Shown here one piece after another: positions 34,747-43,326 of a stretch of 64,000 bases of DNA; positions within the stretch are counted from its first letter, which is position 1; each line of letters opens with the position of its first letter. A program made the position numbers and the translations under genes. The DNA lies in the NCBI GenBank assembly GCA_025174535.1, contig JALBUN010000012.1:372001-436000 (forward strand), written 5' to 3'. This stretch comes from Cantharellus purpuraceus (Eukaryota; Basidiomycota; Agaricomycetes; Cantharellales; Hydnaceae). Under the pieces are notes generated by a model. It was not told the origin of the DNA. It was given only the letters and a program-made list of their open reading frames with translations, and made no database searches.

Positions 34747-35137
34747 TATCTAATAATAGAGGGAAACAGCTAGAATGTTATGGAAAGGGGTAGAATATTC
34801 CAAGGCAATCACCTGATTTGATCACCCATCAGCTGATCTGATCCCTGAACTAGGCACTGATCAGACAAAAAGAAGGGTGTCCACCCTGTTTTCTGCACTG
34901 GTTTGGACAGCCATGGATAGCCACATCTCAGGTGATGATCTCCACGGAAAATAGTACCCTGAGAGGCTGTGGTTGTCAAGTTAGAGAATATTTATTGATC
35001 AGAGACATCTGAGCTTGAATTCAGGCCAAATGCCTGGTCCAAAAGGGGAGAGCCGGCTGTGTGAAGGTTTGTGGGCGCCTATGGGTCCACAACTGTAGCA
35101 CAGCAGAAATAAATGATTCTGGGCCGAGTTCTGCATG

Positions 35138-35150
35138 GAATATTCCCGAA
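35138..35150 (-). promoter_or_regulatory. perfect heat-shock element in A2
   Basis: GAAtaTTCccGAA on the plus strand, near the 5' end of the LTR. The same element is present at the equivalent place in copies A1 and A4. Confidence 0.6.
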
Positions 35151-36816
35151 AAAATATGGAAAAATAGAGAATATTTGAATAAGTCCATTCCAGGTACAAG
35201 CATCAAATATATGCTGATATTTAGGAATGGAAAAGCAAAGAATAGCACATTGGTGCTGCATAAATGGAATTTGATAGGGAAAAGGTGGTTCCCATACAGT
35301 GATGCTGATGCATCAATCGGAACCGCATTTCTTCCAAACTTGCAGATCCCATAAGTTTACTAGGATCCTGATGGTGAGGAGAATTGAAAAGAGTAGAGGG
35401 TCTGGGACCACGATTGTAAACCGCAGACTGTCTCTGTCTAATCTGTTCATGATCAACTGGAAAGTTTTCTCCTTGATCCAATCTGGAAATCAAAGGAGCT
35501 TCCTTAACAGTATAGGCAACAGTTGACTGCTGAGCATCCCTGACTGGCATAGATGCATGAGTGGGAAGATCATGTCCAAGGACAGGATTCACTGATGCAT
35601 TAATGACCTTAGCTTCATAAAAACTAGTATCCGCAGCAACCTTTCTCTGCAAAGCAGCTTGGGCAGCAGCGAAGCGAATTTTGAAACCATTAATGTCAGA
35701 AGACACCCCAGAAATATCTGGGAGAGCAGGAGACAGAAAGTCATCCTTTACTGGTTTCCAAGAACCCTTGTACTTGGATACAGCATCCCAATAAAATGCC
35801 AAAAAGTTTTCTACATCTTCATGTAGTGTAACACAAAGCACTTCCAGGTCTTTGGAACTCCAAAGGGAGTCACTAGGCCATTCCGAAGGCAATGTAGGGA
35901 CAGTAGGAGGAGGAAGTTTCATCTGCTGCACTACACTTTCTCTCTCATTTGCAATATGATTAAGAGTGTCTAACAGTTGCTTATACTTCCATGGATCAAG
36001 ATAATATCCCGTACTACCATGCTGACTAACTCGTCCAGGATGTCCGAGCAGTACCACATTGAGTAACGCTAATTCTTTCCTGAAGAGTCCAGTAGCAAGA
36101 CGATTCAGAGCTCTAGTACCTGGTGCTTCCGCACAATTAAAGCTTATCTCTGCAATGCTAAGGAGTGAATCTCTTCTGGAAGAGAGTAGGGGATCAAGTC
36201 TGACCTCTCTCCATACTCTTGCTGCACTGAAGCTTTTCAAAGGCTTACCAGGCACTACGAAGACATTTTGTAATGGTCCTGTGATCAGGGGTCCATCAAA
36301 AGTTCAATTGGTAAGTGCATGGTTAGTCTGATCAACTTCCACAGCAAAAGAGGCATCAGCAGCACTAATCTCTTCATCCATAGTAAATGTCTGGTCAAGA
36401 TCATTCACAGGAGTGAGTGGGGATCTAGTGTGCAAGAAGCCAGGAGTGATAGGGGCAATAGGTCGCTCTGGTTGAGCAGCCAAAGGAGTAGACGGGTCGT
36501 CCTCAAGTTGTTGTTGTTGTCAAATTGTTGAAGTAGACATGTTGCTCAGCTTGAATGAGGTCAACTTGTCACGAGGTTGATACGATTCGAAACGAGTTTG
36601 TATATGAGTTGGTGTTGGATAAGGGTTTAGATAAAGAGGAGAGTTAGGATTAGAGGAAGAGGGCAGACGAGTGTGACTATAGAACTTGTCTTCTGGAAAT
36701 TCCAAATCGGTTTGTTCCAGATTACGAGAAACTATATTGAGTAAAGACTTAGTGATAGAGGGTCGGGTTATATCTGCAATGGTGCTTAGAATCTACACTC
36801 TAGACACTGCTTAAGC

Positions 36817-36836
36817 AATTCCCAGAGCGTCCACCA
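36817..36836 (-). other. LTR retrotransposon primer-binding site
   Basis: On the minus strand, two bases after the LTR end (...CCAAAACA TT), the sequence reads TGGTGGACGCTCTGGGAATT. It is complementary to a tRNA 3' end running from CCA back through the acceptor and into the T-arm. This fixes the LTR at 36839 and beyond as the 5' LTR of the gag-like element. Confidence 0.6.
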
Positions 36837-36868
36837 AATGTTTTGGAACCTGCAAAATTATGGTGTTA

Positions 36869-37433
36869 GACGCCTGTTCGGAATCATGTCAGTATACAAT
36901 ATTCTGATGTATAGGAGATATACATCAGGATTTCAATGATACATAAAGCCAGGGAGTTACAATTTGGATATCTTAAAAGATTTCAGATGTGTGAAATTTT
37001 CATAAATATAAACATATATTCTATATTTTAATAAACTTTAAAAGATGAGATATTTGGTTGAGATGAACATAATTATTTACATGGATATAATAGGAATGTA
37101 TATATGAATATAATTGGTATTATATAGGGTATTTAGATATACAAATACCAGGTGGGGATTAAAGATAGTTCAAATTATGTTACAAGTATTGTATAAGAAA
37201 GAATCAATGATATTTGGATGTTCCCTCAAGGGAGTTGCCACCACTAAATGGGGAAAAAACAATTATTTTTGAGAATTATGCCAAAATATCAAAATATGTT
37301 TTAATCTAGTATATTGTGTAAAATTTGAGAATCATGTTGAAATATGAAAATAAGTTTGAATTGAAGTGTATTGTATAAAATTTGAGGAAAATAGGTTGTA
37401 CATACGTATTTGTTGTATTTCTGAACAAGCGTC
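36869..37433. mobile_element. MITE, PIF/Harbinger-like, TSD TTA
   Basis: A 565 bp AT-rich non-coding insertion in LTR A3. Its ends are inverted: GACGCCTGTTCGGAA on the left and the complement of GACGCTTGTTCAGAA on the right, 13 of 15 identical. TTA is duplicated at 36866-36868 and 37434-37436. A 3 bp TTA/TAA duplication with a G-rich terminal repeat is typical of PIF/Harbinger elements. No transposase frame is present, so it is non-autonomous. Confidence 0.75.
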
Positions 37434-37803
37434 TTAGGGCAAACTCTAAATCACTACAATTCCATGAATGAACAGCTGAGAAGAATATCAAACCCTGCTG
37501 CAGCACAACTCCAGAAACAATTTAATGTTTGTACTTTGGTTACAATCCTTTGTATTGGTCAATGCAGACTATATGCAGAAAAGTAATACGTTTCTTAGCA
37601 GCAAGAAATGAATAAGACTTCCAGAGTCTAGAGTTCATGGACACTTAGGGGTCCATGTATGGGAACCACCTTTTCCCTATCAAATTCCATTTATGCAGCA
37701 CCAATGTGCTATTCTTTGCTTTTCCATTCCTAAATATCAGCATATATTTGATGCTTGTACCTGGAATGGACTTATTCAAATATTCTCTATTTTTCCATAT
37801 TTT

Positions 37804-37816
37804 TTCGGGAATATTC
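37804..37816 (+). promoter_or_regulatory. perfect heat-shock element in A4
   Basis: TTCggGAAtaTTC, three modules with two-base spacing, in the first 160 bp of the LTR. Confidence 0.6.
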
Positions 37817-38207
37817 CATGCAGAACTCGGCTCAGAATCATTTATTTCTGCTGTGCTACAGTTGTGGACCCATAGGCGCCCACAAACCTTCACACAGCCG
37901 GCTCTCCCCTTTTGGACCAGGCATTTGGCCTGAATTCAAGCTCAGATGTCTCTGATCAATAAATATTCTCTAACTTGACAACCACAGCCTCTCAGGGTAC
38001 TATTTTCCGTGGAGATCATCACCTGAGATGTGGCTATCCATGGCTGTCCAAACCAGTGCAGAAAACAGGGTGGACACCCTTCTTTTTGTCTGATCAGTGC
38101 CTAGTTCAGGGATCAGATCAGCTGATGGGTGATCAAATCAGGTGATTGCCTTGGAATATTCTACCCCTTTCCATAACATTCTAGCTGTTTCCCTCTATTA
38201 TTAGATA

Positions 38208-38220
38208 GAACTTTCCAGAA
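38208..38220 (+). promoter_or_regulatory. perfect heat-shock element in A4
   Basis: GAActTTCcaGAA, three modules, within the first unit of the internal duplication, upstream of the TATA box. Confidence 0.65.
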
Positions 38221-38341
38221 CCATTATTCAGCTCCTGATCAGTGTTAGTGCTGTGATCAGATCCTGTGATTGGCTTGGAATATTCTACCCCTTTCTTCCA
38301 CCTTCCACAACCTTCCAGTAGTTTCCATCTATTAATAGGTA

Positions 38342-38354
38342 GAATATTCCAGAA
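38342..38354 (+). promoter_or_regulatory. perfect heat-shock element in A4, TATA-proximal
   Basis: GAAtaTTCcaGAA, three modules, ending 27 bp before TATATAA. This is the spacing expected of a functional proximal activator site. Confidence 0.7.
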
Positions 38355-38380
38355 CCATTAGTCAGCCCCTGTAAATACAA

Positions 38381-38389
38381 TATATAAGG
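38381..38389 (+). promoter_or_regulatory. TATA box of LTR family A
   Basis: TATATAAGG, conserved in the other copies (AATATAAAAGG in A1). It probably marks the U3/R boundary of the LTR promoter. Confidence 0.6.
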
Positions 38390-39218
38390 AGGCCATTCTG
38401 CCTCTGAAAGAATAACATATCATCATATTCTACCCATCTTCTGCACACCAGTGTGACTAGAGTGACATACAGTGTCATCCTCTATCTCAGTAACTGTTGA
38501 TTACCAGTTCAAGGATCTTTTACAGTTGTGTAACTGTACTTGATTGCACTTCAAGTAGTGATATTCCTGCTTTGGGCGTGAGTGTAGTATCTGCCTCACG
38601 TGACTACAAATCTACAGGGTGAGATTGTCTGTCGATAGTCCTGCCATTAGTGCTCTTGTTTAAGTAACTAGTGTGTACTGCCTTTGCAGAGCATTAGAAG
38701 CTTGAACTCGTGTGAAGCAGTTGCTAGACTACTTCACACATTGCTGTTACCGCTTCTGAGTGCCACTGGTGGGACGGTTGGATTCATCCACCTACTTCCT
38801 TTAGCCTCTAAGTGCATTCCCCTCTTTTTGGAATATCTGGACCCCTAAGCGTCCGTGAACTCTAGACTCTGGAAGTCTTATTCATTTCTTGCTGCTAAGA
38901 AACGTATTACCTTTCTGCGTATAGTCTGCATTGACCAATACAAAGGATTGTAACCAAAGTACAAACGTTAAATCGTTTCTGGAATTGTGCTGCAGCAGGG
39001 TTTGATATTCTTCTCAGCTGTTCATTCACGGAATTGTGGTGATTTAGAGTTTGCCCTAACACCATAATTTTGTGGGTTCCAAAACAGTCCAGATATTCCA
39101 AAAAGATGGGAATGCACTTAGAGGCTAGAGGAAGTAGGTGGATGAATCCGACCTTCCAACCAGTGACACTCTGAAGTGGGTAACAGTGATGTGTGAAGTA
39201 GTCTAGCAACTGCTTCAC

Positions 39219-40130
39219 TGTATGGGAACTGGTTTTCCCTTAAAAAGATCTTGTTTAAAGTCCTGAAACTGTACAATTTCGCTTCATGGCCTTAAAATAT
39301 CAGCATATATGTGCTGCTTTCTCTTGATTCAGGGCCATTCAAATATTCTCTATTTTTTCATATTTTTTCAGGAATTTTCCATGCAGAAATGAGTCCACAA
39401 ACTCATTGTCCTGCTGGGCAAAGTTTTGGACCCACATGGACCCACAAACCTTCACAGATGTCAGCAGCATCTCCTTCACCTCCATTCTCCATCAACTCCA
39501 CCTCTGTCAACCCTGAACTCCATTATTGTTCTCCTTATAAGTAGTTTCTTCTTATGGGCTACAACAAACCTTCTTCTTTTATTGCTTAGTTTAGTTCAGA
39601 CTTGGGGTCCAAACTCCAAACTCCTTTCTGTGTTGTACTCCATATCCATCTTATTGTCTTAACACTTTTAGTTTCATCATTCAATTCTCCACATACTTAT
39701 ACAGGCTACTCTCTGTCTATTACAGTAGTTTGTATATCAACTAAGATTTGCCTCATCAACTTCTTGGTTGCTAGCTTCTTGACAAGTACCTTCTTGACAA
39801 GTCAAACTCCAGATCCTTGATCCAGCTCCATACTCTGAACTCTGAAATATTGGACCAACGATCTGAGGGGGTGCAACACACAAGTTGAAGCCAAGTCCAC
39901 TCAATCCAACTCAATAGTTATTGTCCCATTCTGTCTCCAGTTGAACTGGAACAGTAAAGTCCCCTCCTCTTCTTCACTAGCAGCCAAACTCCAGTTATTC
40001 CATTAAACCCTGAGTTTCCCATTGGACTTGGACATACTCATGTAAGGCCATAGGCCTCAGAGACCCATCACCAGAGCAATTATTATTAGATTTCAAATAT
40101 GTATTTAAGTTGTAAAATTTTGGACATTAG
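39219..40130 (+). mobile_element. LTR family B copy plus related internal remnant
   Basis: 39219-39467 is a family-B LTR start matching the copy inside A1, with one perfect heat-shock element (TTCagGAAttTTC, 39367-39379). The following sequence has a TTATAAG box near 39535 and CT-rich leader-like sequence. 40013-40115 is an inverted, diverged copy of 33741-33850, the 3' end of the gag-like frame. The unit is therefore a deleted relative of the gag-like element. Its right end is not defined; GGACA near 40130 is one possibility. Confidence 0.55.
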
Positions 40131-40360
40131 TATTAGTGAAGGCACAGCACATAAGCTGAAGCCAATTCCATTCTGACCACCATGACTCTGATCCAACCCC
40201 AACTCAGAATACTTGGCCCCCCAATGGACCAAGAGCATAACACTGTACTCACCAATAACATCAGTTTACCATTGTCTTACAGATTTACAAACTAGAATAG
40301 ATGTGAGGAGGGTCCAGAGAGTCCAAATGAGCTCAAGTCTTTGAACAAAGTGGATGACAT
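40131..40360. repeat. repeat-derived sequence at right edge of cluster
   Basis: Contains GCACAGCACATAAGCTGAAG, a diverged copy of a unit near 39874 (GCAACACACAAGTTGAAGCC). No coding potential was seen. Confidence 0.4.
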
Positions 40361-40369
40361 AACCGTGTC

Positions 40370-40500
40370 ACGGCTTACGGCTCAGCCGGCTGGGAAGCCG
40401 CGCCGTTTTCCACAAAGCCAAACCCGATGGGAAGGCTTGGTTCGGGCAATTAGCAGTTTGGTTCCCTGCTTAAGCCGAACCAGGCGGGACAAATGCCGCG
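40370..40500. repeat. GC-rich palindromic repeat, right edge
   Basis: CGGCTTACGGCTCAGCCGGC, then GGCTTGGTTCGG and AAGCCGAACC. Composition and core motifs (GGTTCGGCTT, GCCGCGG) resemble the left-edge repeat, partly in inverted orientation. It ends within about 10 bp of the Mediator 27 start codon. Confidence 0.55.
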
Positions 40501-40509
40501 GAAGCAATG

Positions 40510-41676
40510 ATGTCTTCCGTAGAGCCACAAACTAGCGAGACTATCACCTCACTGCAAGATCATGTAGCACACCTAACCACCTTGGTAGAACGTGTTAACA
40601 CTCTCAGGAAGATTCCTGGACTTCTACTTGCACCATCAACACTCACTGGCTCTCAGCTTGAACAAGGCTTTGAGCAGATTAATGACCTGAAGAATGTCAT
40701 TGGAGGAACGACCACCCAGGACTGTCTGAAGCTCGCTCATGAATCGTTTTCCAAGAGCAGTGATAATGTACGACTAGAAGGAAGGAGGCAAAGTAGGAAA
40801 AGAAGGTCTGGTGTCCATCGTTCACTCTGCTCGGTCATCATGTTTATTCTTGTTGCAGACGGCCACTAAGTCCAATCCCTGACTCTCCTCGACCGCCTCC
40901 GGCACTGCCCAAACATATTTTTCCTCCTTCGCCACGTTCTTCAAGTATTTCAGCATCAGAGCTACCATCCTATATTCGCGAGCACAACAAGACAGGCCAG
41001 ACACTCAAACTTCATATCTGGACTCCCGCTAAGTCTAGACTGCAAGGTGACGGAACCCCCAAAGATTTCAAGTCGCAATCTAGGGAGATTGTTGTTCGTA
41101 TCAGCATTAGAGATGTTCTCTATGCCTATGCCAAGCTAGACGTCGTAGATCGCCACCCCGTCTCGATCGGGTCCGGTCGCACCGACGATTCTAGTAGACT
41201 AATTATTGAAAGCGTTACCGTCTTTGGACCAAGAGAAAGGGTATAGTCGTTTAAATTATATTCTCATTTTGTGCACGGTTGATCGCCGGACCAGAAATCT
41301 CCACATTCACAATCTGACTTTACGGTGTTTCAAAAATTGTCTCAGCATGTCGCCTGGATGATACAGGACGAGCCTGATGTGACGGTGGAGAGCCTCGTGG
41401 TTAGTGTCTCTCTTGCAATGGCTTCACATCCCTCATCATCTGTTCACCTTGCATATACAGTCCCTTTTCAGCTCATACGAAAGCCTATTTGTGTCGACGT
41501 GTACATTGTGCCACAGGACGTTGTCCGAGGAGGGACATTTCCCACCAGTATGTCGATTATGGATGCCACTTCGGAGAATTAGGGATACAAGTGCTCAGGG
41601 AAAGGAAAGCGGAATACCGGTCGATGACAGTGAAGGCATGTGGGAGCCACGACACCGAACTTGTCTTGGTGTGTAG
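40510..41676 (+). CDS. MED27: Mediator complex subunit 27
   Basis: Subunit of the RNA polymerase II Mediator. Exons 40510-40805, 40859-41240, 41295-41399, 41461-41547 and 41599-41676 keep phase and give 315 residues. The second of two adjacent ATGs (40507, 40510) is used here; either is possible. The N-terminal half is a coiled coil (TSLQDHVAHLTTLVERVNTL; GSQLEQGFEQINDLKNVIGG), followed by a Pro/Ser linker. The C-terminal domain contains KLHIWT, VVRISIRDVLYAYAKLDV, FQKLSQHVAWMIQDEP and a Cys-rich end, TCTLCHRTLSEEGHFPP, as in the Med27 C-terminal domain. The first donor (AAG/GTCTGG) is weak but is required for frame. The gene starts at the edge of the transposon cluster, so its promoter must lie in repeat sequence. 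Confidence 0.82.
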
Positions 41677-41956
41677 GGGTATAGACTTTCCCACTGCTTT
41701 TCCGAGGTTAACAGGCGCTCGGGGGCGCTGACTAAATTGCTACCTGTAAAATCGCCTGCTACCCTGCCAGTACCCTAGATCCCCGCATTCACCATCTGAG
41801 ATGGGTGCTGTAGGAAAATTGTTGTTCAATACGGAACATGAACGACGCGACCGGTTTGTCACCATCGCCGTTTGGTGTCACAACGTCACCCGGGTATAAC
41901 ACTTATCAACAACCTCAAGAGCCACGGTGGCTGAATATTTATATGACGCTATAGTA

Positions 41957-42604
41957 TCACCGCTTAGCTTGTGTGGCCGCTTCTGTAGAGATAGACCAGA
42001 TGAACATCAGACTGGCATAACAATTGAGAAGAAACACAGCACTGACCTCGTCGTGTGGCATCTTCTAATAGGTTGGTGTCCATGGCCTTCGCAGGCAACT
42101 GAACATAGCGTACTACAGACCCGCGAATGAAGCAATTTTTCACCGCCATCTGATACGCGTAAGGTCAGAAAGGGTTAAGTTGAGTGTGATGGATGGATGG
42201 TTATAGGTACCGCCTCACCATATGCGGGTGCCTCGCCTCATCCAACACTTTTATAGAATCCAGTCGTATATTGAGAAATCTGATAATAACACACGGTAAG
42301 CGATATCGCAGACCGGACATACCAAGCTTTGAAACAGGGAAGAAAAGCACAGAAGAAGTGTGTCATAAGGAAATAAAAAACGCACTGATCTACAGACTTG
42401 AGCACGCCTGTGATGCAAAGATCATTCTTGAGCTCGACGGTCACCGTCTGGTCCGTCAGTGTCTTGAACACGGAGAAGATGAGCTGTTACAGAGGTAAAG
42501 GCCCCCCCCCCCATCATTGAAAGAGTCAAAGGTTCATTTTTAGCATAACATCGTTCTCAGTGATAAAATGTAGTGAAGAGCGGAGCAACCGCGTTACATA
42601 CCAT
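41957..42604 (-). CDS. LSM2: U6 snRNA-associated Sm-like protein LSm2
   Basis: Component of the Lsm2-8 ring on U6 snRNA and of the Lsm1-7 mRNA-decay ring. The start codon at 42604-42602 is followed at once by a GTATGT donor, so exon 1 codes only Met. Exon 2 starts at 42483 with LIFSVFKTLTDQTVTVELKN, then DLCITGVLKSVDQ (Sm1 motif). The next exon reads FLNIRLDSIKVLDEARHPHM, then MAVKNCFIRGSVVRYVQLPA (Sm2 motif with IRG), AMDTNLLEDATRR and a short last exon EAATQAKR ending at TGA 41957-41959. All junctions are in phase. Length and sequence match the family closely. A C-run of about 13 lies in intron 1. The gene converges with MED27, with 280 bp between the stops. Confidence 0.92.
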
Positions 42605-43326
42605 CGCGAGCACAAGGTGAGGTCAGTAGGGCTTCGGCAACTGCCGAAGTCGGAAGAAGACCCCGTTAGTCGTCTTGTTCCGCCGCCGCTTGAACCACAC
42701 TTTGATTTCCTTCTTTTCTTCCTTTTATAATGTTTGTATAACAATCAAAGCCAAAAGAAAAGCAACTCAACGCAAAAGTCTGAATATAATCCATAGCATA
42801 AACAAAGGAAAAGGAAAAGAACACGATGTCGGATGTGACAATTTTAGTGGTACAGAGGCTACAGAACAGCACACCAGAAAGGGGGATCCCCGTCCGCGAC
42901 GCGGGTTAGGGATGGAGGGGGAGAGAGATAGGGCCATTCACAGAGCGCGCAGTCTAGTACAAGAAAAAGTCGTGAGACGGTGGAGGGGAGAAACACACAG
43001 GACAGCTTTCGAGGGAAGGGGAAGCAACACTACAAGAGATAAGGATGGCATGAGCGATAAGAAACGTGAGGAAGGAAATGGGGTCTTGTGTGAGGTAATG
43101 GGCAGCGGGGAGGTGAAGTTTTACGGTGGGCGTAGCACAATCATCAGGGAGGGAACAAGGTCAAGGACATGGGAGGATTGCGCGCCTTAGGGAGGAGGGC
43201 AGCCAGCCTGGAGAAGTTGGAAGAAAAGGAAGGGGGTGGATTCCAAAGACCGATACATCAAGGGATAAAGAGTAATATAAACGTGCATGTGCAAAAAGAG
43301 AGAGCAGAGTCGCAGCATCGACGGGT
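42605..43326. other. promoter of LSM2 and 3' flank of MedA-like gene
   Basis: Purine-rich on the plus strand (A/G repeats at 42900-43280). Long plus-strand frames here are low-complexity Arg/Glu/Lys/Gly and look like chance. No supported gene. Confidence 0.4.

Larger units (their letters stand above)
33867..35298 (-). mobile_element. solo LTR family A, copy A2, TSD GTGAT
   Basis: Complete LTR in reverse orientation (plus strand reads TGTTTTGGAACC...GGTTCCCATACA), 1432 bp. It is flanked by identical five-base duplications, GTGAT at 33862-33866 and 35299-35303, and interrupts the gag-like frame. It carries three perfect heat-shock elements and an internal tandem duplication of roughly 130 bp (about 34583-34850). 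Confidence 0.9.
33778..36540 (-). pseudogene. retrotransposon gag-like frame, broken
   Basis: The frame starts at the ATG at 36540, meets TGA at codon 7 (36520-36522) and again at codon 79 (36304-36306), then runs open to 35299. Solo LTR A2 (33867-35298) interrupts it. Across the empty site the same frame continues at 33861 and ends at TAA 33778-33780, 442 codons in all. Residues such as SFSAARVWREVRLDPLL and DDFLSPALPDISGV are protein-like. No zinc knuckle, protease or polymerase is visible. It lies directly after a PBS and LTR end, so gag-like is the best guess; a captured gene is possible. Both stops could arise from CGA by one C-to-T change. Confidence 0.6.
37656..39086 (+). mobile_element. 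solo LTR family A, copy A4, TSD GTCCA
   Basis: Complete 1431 bp LTR, TGTATGGGAACC...GGTTCCAAAACA, inserted in copy A3. GTCCA flanks it exactly at 37651-37655 and 39087-39091, and the uninterrupted sequence is seen in A2. It contains three perfect heat-shock elements and a TATATAA box. Confidence 0.92.
36839..39218 (-). mobile_element. LTR family A, copy A3, interrupted 5' LTR
   Basis: Reverse-oriented LTR that ends at the PBS. Its own sequence is 36839-36868, 37437-37655 and 39092-39218. It is split by a MITE (36869-37433) and by solo LTR A4 (37656-39086), each with target duplications. It is cut off at 39218, where a family-B start begins and the remaining upstream part of the LTR is missing. 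Confidence 0.75.

Noticed and set aside
35021..35354. Frames of 60-97 codons inside the LTR copies
   Set aside because: They recur only because the LTR recurs, run across the LTR end, and have no domain; LTRs are non-coding.
42675..43190. Plus-strand frame of 171 codons between LSM2 and the MedA-like gene
   Set aside because: Low-complexity Arg/Glu/Lys/Gly from a purine-rich tract, no domain, placed in flanks of two minus-strand genes.
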